Source: Aricia agestis
Lineage: Eukaryota > Arthropoda > Insecta > Lepidoptera > Lycaenidae
Assembly (NCBI RefSeq): GCF_905147365.1
Contig: NC_056407.1
Location: 18,521,980-18,585,979 of the forward strand
Reading direction: 5' to 3'
Length of the DNA stretch: 64,000 bases
Shown here: positions 62,201 through 62,927 of the stretch, one piece after another
Layout of the letters: every line of letters starts with the position of its first letter
Numbering within the stretch: the first letter of the stretch is position 1
Program-made: the position numbers and the translations under genes
The notes under the pieces: generated by a model
Told to the model about the DNA's origin: nothing
What the model saw: the letters and a program-made list of their open reading frames with translations, nothing else
Databases searched by the model: none

Positions 62201-62352
62201 GGCGTGGTGTACTACCTCATACAGCGGTTCTACGTGGCCACGTCCCGGCAGCTCAAGCGTCTGGAGTCCGTCTCCCGCTCGCCCATATACTCACACTTCG
62301 GCGAGAGCATCACGGGCGCGTCCACGATACGCGCGTATGGGGTTTTGGAAAG
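10586..62352 (+). CDS. MRP1: ABCC/MRP1-type ABC transporter, 3'-incomplete, two duplicated exon positions
   Basis: This is a full ABC transporter of the ABCC (multidrug-resistance protein) subfamily, expected to export glutathione, glucuronide and other organic-anion conjugates across the plasma membrane. Twenty exon positions give about 1155 residues before the window ends: TMD0 (exons 1-3), L0 and TMD1 (4-9), NBD1 (11-14), linker (15-16), start of TMD2 (17-20). NBD1, counted with exon 9b: Walker A GAVGSGKSS 661-669, Q-loop YVPQQAW 693-699, signature LSGGQ 751-755, Walker B FLDD ending at Asp776, H-loop His810. Asp776 replaces the usual catalytic Glu, as in ABCC NBD1 domains. All phases join. 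Exons 9 and 19 each exist as two phase-compatible copies (separate entries). NBD2 and the C terminus are missing because the window ends, not because the gene is broken. Confidence 0.95.
10637..11109 (+). other. MRP intron 1
   Basis: Ordinary AT-rich intron. No repeat or gene recognised. Confidence 0.7.
11110..11415 (+). CDS. MRP1: MRP exon 2 (TMD0)
   Basis: Acceptor TTCTTTGTAG, donor TTT|GTAAGT; 102 codons, phase 0. Encodes DSNLTWYTEDPEFTECFEKT, then membrane segments (VLIWVPCAYLWLAALLDAYY; LVATCVLILLKLVDLGVAV) of TMD0. Confidence 0.95.
11638..12050 (-). mobile_element. Helitron-like non-autonomous element, copy 2
   Basis: Minus-strand copy of the element at 4912-5330. It begins with CTAG (the reverse complement of its 3' end) preceded by A. 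The terminal hairpin is decayed ('aaaattcgac'). Shared blocks include 'ctgatctcagactggccgtg' and 'tgatgcactccttcaccata'. Confidence 0.65.
12171..12240 (+). repeat. Short interspersed repeat fragment (ATC-rich)
   Basis: A (ATC)n run followed by 'cagcctatagtcgtccactg' and 'ctggacattggcc', a motif I recognise as frequent in lepidopteran DNA. No coding capacity. Confidence 0.45.
12345..13052. repeat. MITE split by a retroposed LINE tail
   Basis: The ends read 'ggctaaaatggtcgcttt' (near 12351) and 'gtgaccattttagccccgc' (near 13032). An uninterrupted relative of about 170 bp is at 16960-17132. The element is split at the 13-bp sequence 'tctgcttgctatt', which is duplicated on both sides of the insertion 12441-12928. 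Confidence 0.7.
12441..12928 (-). mobile_element. 5'-truncated non-LTR retrotransposon (ORF2 C-terminal tail)
   Basis: On the minus strand a frame runs from about 12890 to a stop near 12632. It contains IRLGHCCSPVF, then DSSLCECGIDEGTLDHIFFS and CP, the cysteine/histidine tail found at the C terminus of Jockey/I-group LINE ORF2. A 3' untranslated part and an (AAG)n-like tail follow. It is flanked by a perfect 13-bp target duplication (12428-12440 and 12929-12941), so target-primed insertion is directly visible. The upstream ORF2 is absent because of 5' truncation. Confidence 0.82.
13053..13467. repeat. Inverted-repeat element, 73-bp arms
   Basis: The left arm (13053-13125) and right arm (13395-13467) are reverse complements with few differences, starting 'gagatggtgacacaaaatat'. 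The middle is about 270 bp and non-coding. It abuts the end of the neighbouring MITE. It is MITE-like and its superfamily is not evident. Confidence 0.75.
13789..13843. repeat. Perfect 25-bp hairpin
   Basis: Arms 13789-13813 and 13819-13843 around a 5-base loop, sequence beginning 'ggaaattgaaatgatcgaag'. It lies just outside the mariner element. Confidence 0.8.
13949..14381 (-). pseudogene. Mariner transposase, C-terminal part
   Basis: Encodes GHVATVPLENRKTVNSEW, then IILHHDNASCHTS (second catalytic Asp), HPPYSPDLAPNDFFLFP (third Asp of D34D) and the end ...GEYFEKQ with stop. The upstream codons are cut off by the insertion at TTAA 14382-14385. Confidence 0.9.
14977..15057 (+). pseudogene. 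Possible first exon of the insert's gene
   Basis: ATG at 14977 followed by a Lys/Arg-rich stretch (KKKRRPAKKRQLRESHKYMM) and a good donor (AAA|GTAAGT). Codon 4 is TAG, so the frame is broken. Basic N termini are usual for this type of transposon protein. Assignment rests on position, splice signal and composition only. Confidence 0.4.
15190..15380. repeat. Hairpin element, ~85-bp arms
   Basis: Inverted repeat with arms about 15190-15275 and 15300-15380, around 'gttatcacaatcgttgtgataac'-type central sequence. Shared words include 'gattcgaaccatag' and 'tcctctaagattcgaa'. Non-coding. Confidence 0.7.
15732..15825 (+). pseudogene. Possible second exon of the insert's gene
   Basis: Acceptor TTTATTTCAG, donor AAAG|GTAATA. 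In one frame it reads RRKTMDSAIIDNPNESPNAN and on to AAGSMLE. It resembles the next exon in layout (RKTM...AGS..ER), suggesting an internal exon duplication. Low-complexity, likely disordered N-terminal part. Confidence 0.4.
16076..16134 (+). pseudogene. Possible third exon of the insert's gene
   Basis: Acceptor TTTTTCCAG, GC-type donor AAAAG|GCAAGT. Reads RPKTMELDNNTVENVATGSI in the frame that continues exon 2 of the insert. Similar in pattern to 15732-15825. Confidence 0.38.
16262..16329. repeat. Hairpin, GC-rich
   Basis: 'agggccgggacacaaaatca' near 16262 pairs with 'ttttgtgtcccggccct' ending near 16329. Short palindromic element inside intron-like sequence of the 7-kb insert. Confidence 0.7.
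16598..16665. repeat. Perfect GC-rich inverted repeat
   Basis: Arms of about 31 bp ('gcgcggaactagttggccgc', continuing 'gccgccggtatg', and its complement) flank a four-base loop. Strikingly perfect and GC-rich for this AT-rich surrounding. Confidence 0.8.
16695..16790 (+). mobile_element. Helitron 5' end fragment
   Basis: Begins 'atactaatattataattggg' and continues 'aagagtttgtttgtttg' and 'gcgctaatctcaggaactac'. This matches the 5' ends of Helitrons whose other ends appear at 28025 (-) and 50955 (-). The 3' end is missing. Confidence 0.6.
16960..17132. repeat. MITE (ggggctaaaatgg ends)
   Basis: Terminal inverted repeat 'gcggggctaaaatggt' against 'accattttagccccgc'. Intact relative of the element split at 12345-13052. 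Confidence 0.7.
17590..18343 (+). repeat. Tandem direct duplication, period 377 bp
   Basis: Two copies (about 17590-17966 and 17967-18343) are nearly identical, with marker words 'aaagtacatatataattaag', 'gtgatatgacgtcacaccgt' and 'aaggcaaacgagcaaaaggc'. A shorter inverted relative lies at about 17320-17480 ('gtgacgtcatatcacaattt'). This is a recent local duplication inside the 7-kb insert. The sequence resembles the GGCCAAGTG repeat family. Confidence 0.85.
18417..18745 (+). pseudogene. Mutator-like transposase N-terminal domain remnant
   Basis: After acceptor CTTACAG the frame reads LEAECDAEKLIVETALPQKK, PDVGRRIISVSYFYKRLQEI, SHHGPFGCALTDIELVGEK and HYMPINNNKAI. The G-RR-I--ISYF--L--I--HGPFGC pattern is that of arthropod mobile-element proteins with a Mutator-like transposase domain followed by a YqaJ-type nuclease. 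It stops at about 18745, where sequence of the opposite orientation begins. An in-frame TAA lies near the start of the exon. Confidence 0.6.
18706..19200 (-). pseudogene. YqaJ-type exonuclease domain remnant
   Basis: Minus-strand frame: KLLENFGRVIKRRPNTASAN, CGLFIDTDLPFLGATPDGI, TILEIKCPITAY and NHSWFYKVQGQLHISGYEYC. GATPDG, EIKCP and Q-Q-H are the metal- and catalysis-related motifs of the YqaJ/lambda-exonuclease-like fold found in these transposon proteins. A TAA interrupts the frame near 19047. It lies head-to-head with the N-terminal piece at 18417-18745, so the gene has been inverted and deleted internally. Confidence 0.68.
19310..19502. repeat. MITE family B (gagttcactg), copy 1
   Basis: Long inverted repeat with arms about 19313-19401 and 19420-19497. 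Words include 'gagttcactgtaaaagtagc', 'agcgctgaaaga' and 'acgtgttccttgt'. Relatives at 34795-35187 and 36225-36428. Confidence 0.75.
19506..20178. repeat. MITE with ttaacg-rich arms
   Basis: Ends 'acatagctgggca' (19506) and 'tgcccagctatgt' (20178). Arms are packed with imperfect 'gttaatcgttaa/ttaacgg' repeats able to fold extensively. The middle contains the perfect hairpin 19788-19849. About 670 bp, non-coding. Confidence 0.72.
19788..19849. repeat. Perfect hairpin, 30-bp arms
   Basis: 'atgttgataaagaagagtgc' and on to 'agtta', then its exact complement, with essentially no loop. Nested in the MITE 19506-20178. Confidence 0.85.
20179..20250. repeat. (TA)n microsatellite
   Basis: About 36 uninterrupted TA units beginning at the end of the neighbouring MITE. 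Long (TA)n tracts are highly mutable. Confidence 0.97.
20366..20523. repeat. Hairpin MITE, ~65-bp arms
   Basis: Arms 20366-20430 and 20459-20523, starting 'acggccgttcccaatat'; near-perfect complementarity through 'ccctactagagatagg'. Non-coding. Confidence 0.82.
20786..20965. repeat. Hairpin MITE, gtaagcc ends
   Basis: Ends 'gtaagccttacacgctacg' and 'cgtaacgtgtatggcttac'. The inner stem is strong ('gggacctggtcgcctgcgca' against 'gcacaggcgaccaggttccc'). Confidence 0.8.
21393..22048 (-). pseudogene. Mariner transposase, N-terminal part, frameshifted
   Basis: Contains the helix-turn-helix DNA-binding region (DLTREHFRAMIYYDFRRGL, then KTTVYHWYSEFNRG and HVTYREIEASLGISMTSIH), then TGDESWIYAYDPETKQQS with the first catalytic Asp. 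The frame shifts near 21595. It ends at FFGI where the insertion begins (TTAA 21389-21392). The true initiator is probably the Met before DLTREHF. Confidence 0.9.
22360..23036 (+). mobile_element. Helitron, non-autonomous, both ends visible
   Basis: Starts TCTATACTA directly after A and ends 'cgggcaacagCTAG' followed by T, as Helitron insertion between A and T requires. A GC-rich imperfect hairpin ('acgcggacgaagtcgcgg') lies just before the end. The 5' part holds a (GTCT)n run. There is no Rep/helicase gene, so it would depend on other elements. Confidence 0.82.
24031..24394 (+). mobile_element. tRNA-derived SINE, copy 2
   Basis: Same family as 8955-9326. The B box 'gtgggttcgatt' is retained. 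Flanking near-match duplications ('taagttggcagt' before, 'taagttggtagt' after) indicate retroposition. The tRNA head has several mutations. Confidence 0.85.
24395..24853 (+). other. Intronic, no feature recognised
   Basis: AT-rich intron sequence. Short 'gtatacactatacagtatac' palindromic words near 24450-24480 are the only structure seen. Confidence 0.5.
24854..25276 (+). repeat. Interspersed repeat family C (ggccaagtgcgagtcg), copy 1
   Basis: Begins 'cggccaagtgcgagtcgaac' with a small palindrome (gcgagtc...gactcgc), then 'gggttccgtacc', and ends 'gggtacggaaccctaa', so the inner ends are inverted repeats. Contains 'cagacagacagacatcgaag' before the end. Other copies: 30586-30752, 37191-37597 (several pieces) and 52455-52779. 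A repeat pattern I recognise as widespread in Lepidoptera. Confidence 0.8.
26879..28025 (-). mobile_element. Helitron, non-autonomous, with internal 174-bp tandem repeats
   Basis: On the minus strand it ends 'gcgggcaacagCTAG' at 26879 followed by T, with the same GC-rich hairpin as 22360-23036. Its 5' end (near 28025) carries 'gggaagagtttgtttg'. Inside, a unit of about 174 bp starting 'tcaaatcggaccagtagttc' (27601, 27775, 27950) is repeated three times. No coding genes. Confidence 0.78.
28486..28534. repeat. Short hairpin
   Basis: 'ccgaataacagaaa' pairs with 'tttctgttattcgg' around a short loop in MRP intron 2. Confidence 0.65.
29770..30036 (+). CDS. MRP1: MRP exon 3 (TMD0 end, L0 start)
   Basis: Acceptor CGTTTGCAG, donor AAG|GTAGGT; 89 codons, phase 0. 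Encodes ILSATLLFYNRKYGMRASGV, membrane segments (LFFFWLLLAIAGI; YYPVVLLMFVLNCFADL), ending TPYKYEK. Confidence 0.94.
30206..30449. repeat. MITE with perfect 33-bp terminal inverted repeats
   Basis: Arms 30206-30238 and 30417-30449 are exact complements ('agcctgcctagcatacgcca' and on). The interior repeats 'tctcgaga'-like words. No coding capacity. The perfect ends suggest recent insertion into MRP intron 3. Confidence 0.88.
30450..31867 (+). other. MRP intron 3, remainder
   Basis: Holds a 3' part of repeat family C (30586-30752, ending 'gggtacgaaaccctaa'), a perfect 19-bp hairpin at 30945-30983 ('cttcgtaaaggaattgcaa') and a family C scrap near 31722. Otherwise unassigned AT-rich DNA. Confidence 0.65.
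31868..32061 (+). CDS. MRP1: MRP exon 4 (L0 linker)
   Basis: Acceptor GTGTTTAG; ends CA|GTTAGT, phase 2. Encodes NQCPENASGFPSRLTFSWFD, PLALTGFRRSLTEGDLWAL and FDKFWERTL, the conserved L0 region before TMD1. Confidence 0.95.
32062..33168 (+). other. MRP intron 4
   Basis: AT-rich. A hairpin 'ggtgggaatcaaacttgcga' / 'gcgagtgcgattcccacc' lies at 33021-33064 and looks like a repeat scrap. Nothing else recognised. Confidence 0.55.
33169..33354 (+). CDS. MRP1: MRP exon 5 (start of TMD1)
   Basis: Acceptor CTCTACAG, donor AA|GTGAGT. Reads KNNPKATYSKTSASVNFKPE, then SILPALCMAFGGQFLFGAFM and DCFMFISPQLLK, the first helix of TMD1. A 33-bp minisatellite starts about 8 bases after the exon. Confidence 0.95.
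33362..33798 (+). repeat. 33-bp minisatellite, 13 units, at the exon 5 donor
   Basis: Thirteen units of consensus 'aaagctacgactatagtatt' plus 'cggattaaagttc'. All are 33 bases except one of 40. Two units (third and fourth) recur as a pair (ninth and tenth), showing block duplication. Because 33 is a multiple of three, both strands stay open for long runs, but the gene frame meets TGA at 33356-33358 if the donor is ignored. Confidence 0.93.
33802..34161 (+). other. MRP intron 5, middle
   Basis: AT-rich intron between the minisatellite and a family A repeat. No feature recognised. Confidence 0.6.
34162..34482 (+). repeat. Interspersed repeat family A, copy 2 (near full length)
   Basis: Starts 'gtggtagagccatgctttgg', continues 'gaaaccggcgtgaaacagcg'-type sequence, a CCCT/CCCTTCC-rich middle, and ends 'gtgacccgtttgctcgtttg'. 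It abuts the acceptor of exon 6, so its 3' end is within 25 bases of the splice site. Confidence 0.8.
34507..34761 (+). CDS. MRP1: MRP exon 6 (TMD1)
   Basis: Acceptor TTTCTGCAG, donor AG|GTATGG. Encodes GFVKSHEPDWKGYMYAVALL, YFTRMYLVGMRIRTAL, SIYRKSLRISNAARKEST and VGEIVNLMSVDAQR, the highly conserved coupling-helix region of ABCC TMD1. Confidence 0.96.
34795..35187. repeat. MITE family B, copy 2, interrupted by a hAT-like element
   Basis: Ends 'tacaaggtgtaacaaaataa' and 'gttttgttacaacctgta'. Carries 'gagttcactgtgaaagtagc', as at 19310-19502. A 228-bp element (34922-35149) is inserted in its right arm. Confidence 0.75.
34922..35149. mobile_element. hAT-like MITE with 8-bp target duplication
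   Basis: Ends 'cagtggtcggcaac' and 'gttgcctaccgctg' (imperfect inverted repeat with CAG/CTG termini). Flanked on both sides by CCCTAAAG (34914-34921 and 35150-35157). An 8-bp duplication with CAG ends is typical of the hAT superfamily. No coding capacity. Confidence 0.85.
35188..35852 (+). other. MRP intron 6, middle
   Basis: AT-rich. A 105-codon open frame (35137-35454) overlaps the MITE end and has no recognisable motif. No feature supported. Confidence 0.5.
35864..36202 (+). mobile_element. tRNA-derived SINE, copy 3 (5'-truncated)
   Basis: Lacks the A box but keeps 'gggttcgattcccgcgttgg' and the full body. Flanked by the 11-bp duplication 'taggcctgtag' (35853-35863 and 36203-36213), so truncation happened at insertion. 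Confidence 0.87.
36225..36428. repeat. MITE family B, copy 3
   Basis: Contains 'actttagggtgtgtatgtgt', 'aagtgaactct' and the right end 'tttgttacatcctgta'. Degenerate relative of 19310-19502 and 34795-35187, directly after the SINE. Confidence 0.65.
36608..36848 (+). CDS. MRP1: MRP exon 7 (TMD1)
   Basis: Acceptor CGTTTCAG, donor AAG|GTGAGA. Encodes FVELTAYLNMIWSAPLQIAL, LGPSVLAGLAVMIVLIPVNG and DERVKLMNEVLNGIK. Phase returns to 0 at its end. Confidence 0.96.
36849..38986 (+). other. MRP intron 7
   Basis: Contains pieces of repeat family C: a minus-strand 3' part (37191-37377, with a (GTCC)n run), a plus-strand 5' end (37384-37460) and two minus-strand 5' ends (37484-37527 and 37551-37597). 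A palindrome 'agggttccgttttagggc'/'gaaccctaaaacgga' lies near 38868-38940. A TATA-like 'gtataaaagg' at 38618 is noted separately. The remainder is AT-rich and unassigned. Confidence 0.65.
38987..39124 (+). CDS. MRP1: MRP exon 8 (TMD1)
   Basis: Acceptor ATTTTTAG, donor CTG|GTGAGT; 46 codons, phase 0. Encodes VLKMYAWEPSFEDQILKIRN, then QTAYLNSATSFIWSCAPFL. It ends exactly where the variable exon 9 begins. Confidence 0.96.
41530..41583. repeat. Perfect 25-bp hairpin, loop TTCC
   Basis: Arms 41530-41554 and 41559-41583 ('gtcggtacactagaaacgtg' and on). Intronic, upstream of the alternative exon 9 pair. Confidence 0.88.
41657..42112 (-). mobile_element. Helitron-like non-autonomous element, copy 3
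   Basis: Minus-strand copy. The 3' terminal structure is intact: palindrome GGTCGAAATTCGACC, 12 bases, CTAG, then T (read on the minus strand). Same family as 4912-5330 and 11638-12050. Confidence 0.7.
43401..43561. repeat. MITE family D (ttgattccta), copy 1
   Basis: Ends 'gtaccgtcgaggaaattgat' and 'atcaacttctctgatagtac', inverted repeats of about 40 bp continuing through 'tcctaagcag' and 'cggacctac'. Copies at 52224-52391 and 55498-56026 (the latter split by two more MITEs). Confidence 0.8.
44746..44895 (+). CDS. MRP1: MRP alternative exon 9a
   Basis: Fifty codons, phase 0 at both ends, acceptor TTTTTTTAAG, donor GAG|GTAGAA. Reads VIFLTFFTYVISDPENNILT, then IFVSMSLFYIMHMPLGLLPL, ending VVSIIE. 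It aligns end to end with exon 9b and with the last helices of ABCC TMD1. The frame is open and conserved in type (ENNILTPE resembles the MRP1 loop), so it is not a decayed copy. It lies 5.6 kb after exon 8 and 990 bp before 9b. Splicing both copies would add a second helix pair, so mutually exclusive use with 9b is inferred. Confidence 0.88.
44896..45885 (+). other. Intron between alternative exons 9a and 9b
   Basis: 990 bp, AT-rich. Contains 'cagcgccctctagtgttgcg' at about 45731-45750, resembling a CTCF-type site, and no obvious transposon. Confidence 0.55.
45886..46032 (+). CDS. MRP1: MRP alternative exon 9b
   Basis: Forty-nine codons, phase 0 at both ends, acceptor GACACGGTATAG (poor pyrimidine tract), donor CAG|GTAAGA. 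Reads VSLMSFGCFVLVNDKEVLDS, then AFVALSLFNILRFPLSMLPN, ending VISNVVQ. The second half is the canonical MRP1 sequence for this helix. Interchangeable in frame with 9a. Confidence 0.9.
46033..46993 (+). other. MRP intron 9
   Basis: AT-rich. 'cctggtttc' near 46148 and 'gaaaccagg' near 46270 form an inverted pair about 120 bp apart. No gene or clear element otherwise. Confidence 0.5.
46994..47078 (+). CDS. MRP1: MRP exon 10
   Basis: Acceptor TTTTGTAG, donor AAA|GTGAGT. Encodes TSVGIKRLNKFMNSEELDLS DVEH..., the segment joining TMD1 to NBD1. Ends one base into a codon. Confidence 0.93.
47121..47296. repeat. MITE (cccatacacgggac ends)
   Basis: Ends 'aaggtgcccatacacgggac' and 'gtcccgtgtatggcctacct'; interior 'caatttgtcgttcgat'-type words repeated. 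Lies 43 bp after exon 10. Confidence 0.78.
48250..48775. repeat. MITE nested in the 2-kb element
   Basis: Ends 'agactagtcaccatggaatt' and 'aattccatgctagtcact', inverted through 'tacagctggaaggcttact' and 'agtaagctttccagctgta'. The interior (~420 bp) is AT-rich and non-coding. Confidence 0.72.
48866..49469 (+). pseudogene. Cysteine-rich mobile-element protein remnant
   Basis: Two frames separated by a stop and frameshift. The first has WRDTTSAIYRKGKVSVVKLF and ATSTSEE..ESGERMF-like sequence. The second has LPPTKGSAKFHSFRVFHQVQ, EWLGNALPPEMWGWKRGADG, PPAPDTVLKSIFCRCKSDC and CGCRKAGITCSLVC, ending in an acidic tail and TGA. I recognise this layout from uncharacterised arthropod mobile-element proteins (the DTTSA segment and a C-terminal C-x-C cluster), but its function is unknown. 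Likely the former cargo of the surrounding element; now non-functional. Confidence 0.55.
50028..50222 (+). CDS. MRP1: MRP exon 11 (NBD1, Walker A)
   Basis: Acceptor TTTTTACAG, donor CAG|GTACCC. Encodes NPLVIENGNFSWGDDAEPIL, then PRGSLVAVVGAVGSGKSSLL with Walker A GAVGSGKSS. Confidence 0.97.
50319..50495 (+). CDS. MRP1: MRP exon 12 (NBD1, Q-loop)
   Basis: Acceptor TATCTTGCAG, donor AAGG|GTAATT. Encodes CAYVPQQAWIQNATLQDNIL, then LPGGDQTEIGEKG. Strongly GC-rich. Confidence 0.97.
50538..50956. mobile_element. Helitron fragments in MRP intron 12
   Basis: Starts 'tctatactaataaactactt' and ends with two successive copies of a Helitron 5' end on the minus strand ('aaacaaactcttcc', 'ataatattagtata'), the last at 50935-50956. 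Middle words 'tcaaatcggaccag' match 26879-28025. Probably a nested or rearranged Helitron. Confidence 0.6.
50957..52032 (+). other. MRP intron 12, remainder
   Basis: Two open frames on the minus strand (51075-51416 and 51658-51864) show no family motif. A pair of inverted blocks, 'gttgatatacctagcgga' near 51699 and 'tccgctaggtatattaac' near 51957, bounds a possible 280-bp MITE-like element. Confidence 0.5.
52033..52166 (+). CDS. MRP1: MRP exon 13 (NBD1, signature and Walker B)
   Basis: Acceptor ATATTGCAG, donor AAG|GTGAGC, phase 0 at its end. Encodes GINLSGGQKQRVSLARAVYF, then YFLDDPLSAVDSHVGKHIF. The Walker B tail is Asp-Asp, not Asp-Glu, as in ABCC NBD1, which binds but poorly hydrolyses ATP. 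Confidence 0.97.
52224..52391. repeat. MITE family D, copy 2
   Basis: Ends 'gtaccatcgaggaaattgat' and 'atcaacttctctgatagta'. Closely similar to 43401-43561, indicating recent spread. 57 bp after exon 13. Confidence 0.82.
52455..52779 (+). repeat. Interspersed repeat family C, copy 2
   Basis: Starts 'cggccaagtgcgagtcggac', includes a run of about 15 G (near 52529) and ends 'ccctttgggtacacaaccca'. Confidence 0.78.
53120..53330 (+). CDS. MRP1: MRP exon 14 (NBD1 end, H-loop)
   Basis: Acceptor AATTATCCAG, donor GAGG|GTAAGA. Encodes VLGPNGLLRDKTRVWVTHQV, then DGAISEAGTYQQLLDKKGAF. His of VTH is the switch histidine. Confidence 0.96.
53343..53495. repeat. Hairpin MITE, 12 bp after exon 14
   Basis: Ends 'gattagccgcgtactgattg' and 'ggttagtacgcatctaat'. 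Inner arms 'gcgagcagcctcg'/'aaggctgctcgc'. GC-rich stem beside the exon 14 donor. Confidence 0.75.
53502..53668. repeat. MITE (atggcgctatgtagcc ends)
   Basis: Ends 'aggttatatggcgctatgta' and 'tacatagcgccatacaacct', with an inner inverted repeat 'gtcgtgtca'/'tgacacga'. About 167 bp, six bases after the previous MITE. Confidence 0.8.
54056..54169 (+). CDS. MRP1: MRP exon 15 (linker)
   Basis: Acceptor TTCGTTTTAG, donor CTG|GTATGT. Encodes LDKIKQDLESKLGSEFQNKL, then QRARSLSESASESEQGA. The Ser/Glu-rich part is typical of the regulatory linker between NBD1 and TMD2 and may be phosphorylated (inference). Confidence 0.92.
54477..54580 (+). CDS. MRP1: MRP exon 16 (linker)
   Basis: Acceptor TTTTGTCAG, donor AGC|GTAAGT. 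Encodes DRRESVKKRTPEMTPNELKE, then LIETEKTETGS, the conserved 'E-E-TG' type approach to TMD2. Phase 0 at its end. Confidence 0.93.
54581..55349 (+). other. MRP intron 16
   Basis: A hairpin element at 54691-54810 has 'ttgttaccttttataagact' against 'gtcttataaaaggttac'. The rest is unassigned. Confidence 0.6.
55350..55493 (+). CDS. MRP1: MRP exon 17 (first helix of TMD2)
   Basis: Acceptor TGTTCTCAG, donor ATG|GTGAGT; 48 codons. Encodes VKWAVYKHYLMSVGVFASCV, then FQVGSNYWLAEWSNDKDM, the conserved TMD2 entry helix with the SNYWL motif. Confidence 0.96.
55498..56026. repeat. MITE family D, copy 3, split by two other MITEs
   Basis: Left part 55498-55573 starts 'gtactatcagagaagttgat' and the right part ends 'gtcaatttcttcgatggta'. 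Inserted between are 55574-55730 (ends 'tagggtcaattca'/'tgaattgaccct') and 55731-55945 (ends 'aggccaggttcacgcggca'/'tgccgtgtgaacctactct'). The outer copy starts four bases after exon 17. Confidence 0.8.
56101..59157. mobile_element. 3-kb inverted-repeat element with nested LINE remnant
   Basis: Ends share 'atgcctattttcaccaaccg' (56117) and, inverted, 'cggtctcctaacgctaag' with 'cataagtcca' (59112-59157). The 5' side also has 'gggtcattttgacccg' and a hairpin 'aatggccgctagg'/'cctagcggccatt'. A minus-strand scrap near 58700-58790 reads LLQELDFEEDESQAASGIEL, an acidic stretch like those at the N terminus of piggyBac-type transposases. Superfamily is a guess; the ends are clear. Confidence 0.5.
56565..57900 (+). 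pseudogene. Non-LTR retrotransposon (LINE) reverse-transcriptase remnant
   Basis: Plus-strand fragments of ORF2. Upstream pieces read YYPKKLWRTIKEICDIPQSK and GEFPDCWKTAIVRLIHK with stops between; ENYRPISLLP follows. A 224-codon open frame (57050-57724) then has DRQFGFRQGRSTEDA, FLDLAKAFDTVSIPLLLNKL, GVPQGSIISPTLF and ICYADDTVAIF, with the catalytic Asp-Asp. A frameshift near 57690 precedes KYLGIQIDQNLSF. It ends with an AATAAAG and (TTA)n tail (57866-57900). Jockey/CR1-like group; 5' endonuclease missing. Confidence 0.85.
59317..59392 (+). CDS. MRP1: MRP exon 18 (TMD2)
   Basis: Acceptor AATTTGCAG, donor CAAG|GTAAGT. Encodes MVNGTVDTARRDLYLGVYGG, then LGVGQ, leading into the variable exon 19. 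Ends one base into a codon, which fits both 19a and 19b. Confidence 0.94.
59393..60677 (+). other. MRP intron 18
   Basis: AT-rich to about 60120, then more GC-rich with inverted words 'ccacgcctacta'/'tagtaggcgtgg' (60259-60376) and 'attgcgtttcgttcaattt'/'gaattgaactaaacgcaa' (60435-60645). These are probably two small MITEs. No coding exon recognised. Confidence 0.5.
60678..60901 (+). CDS. MRP1: MRP alternative exon 19a
   Basis: 224 bases entering phase 1 and ending phase 0; acceptor GGGGGCGCGCAG with almost no pyrimidine tract, donor GCG|GTACGC. Reads VSISSLALYLGTLGAARYLH, AAQLGAVLRAPAIGFFDCTP, then VGRILNRFSKDIDVVDNVLP. It covers a TMD2 helix and the conserved cytoplasmic loop FF--TP-GRILNRFSKD. 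Very GC-rich. Aligns with 19b and is used in its place by inference. Confidence 0.9.
60902..61551 (+). other. Intron between alternative exons 19a and 19b
   Basis: 650 bp. 'tacgcgttgcgtctagag' precedes 19b. No transposon recognised. Confidence 0.55.
61552..61802 (+). CDS. MRP1: MRP alternative exon 19b
   Basis: 251 bases, same entry and exit phases as 19a but nine codons longer at the N-terminal side; acceptor TTTGAGCGCCGCAG (weak), donor GAG|GTAAAT. Reads VWSFKGIVVTVVSSLFSDLM, ARKVHAGLLNNVLKAPLQFF, then EVTPLGRILGRFSKDIDIVD. Same fold position as 19a with a distinct helix sequence. The frame is intact. Confidence 0.9.
62135..62352 (+). CDS. MRP1: MRP exon 20 (TMD2)
   Basis: Acceptor ATTCTCGCAG, donor AAAG|GTGATG. 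Encodes VLGTLFVISYSTPIFMAVIV, RFYVATSRQLKRLESVSRSP and IYSHFGESITGASTIRAYGV, the conserved coupling region of ABCC TMD2. It ends in phase 2, so at least the rest of TMD2 and NBD2 must follow outside the window. Confidence 0.96.
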
Positions 62353-62548
62353 GTGATGCGAATTAAGTTTCGTTGCGAATTGAATGAAAATAATATGATT
62401 AACGTTGTGTATCATTTGCTATTGCAGAATTAATATTAACTTTAATAACTAATCCACTCGTGCACGAATTAAACGCTATTTCGTTTCTTTGAATTGGAGT
62501 GAACACCGAGAAAGCGATGGTATCGTGCGCGAGTGAAAGAGACAAGTA

Positions 62549-62927
62549 GGGTTTATTTATTTATTTCTTTATTAGACTCGCCAACAGCAAAACAGAGAAA
62601 TACATTTAAATTTGTACGTGGGAGAGCCATGCTTCGGCACGAATGGGCCGGCTCGACCGGAGAAATACCACGTCCTCACAGAAAACCGGCGTGAAACAGC
62701 GCTTGCGCTGTGTTTCGCCGAGTGAGTGAGTTTACCGGATGCCCAATCCCCTACCCTATTCCCTTCCATACCCTCCCCAATTCCTTTCCCTTCCCTACCC
62801 TCCCCTATTACCCTATTCCCTATTAAAAGGCCGGCAACGCACCTGCAGCTCTCTGATGCTGCGAGTGTCCATGGGCGACGGAAGTTGCTTTCCATCAGGT
62901 GACCCCCCTTATATCATAAAAAAAAAA
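62549..62927 (+). repeat. Interspersed repeat family A, copy 3 (near full length)
   Basis: Starts with 'tttatttatttatttcttta', has 'gagagccatgcttcggcacg', 'cggctcgaccggagaaatac', a CCCT-rich middle, and ends 'catcaggtgaccccccttat' plus an A-run. Confidence 0.8.
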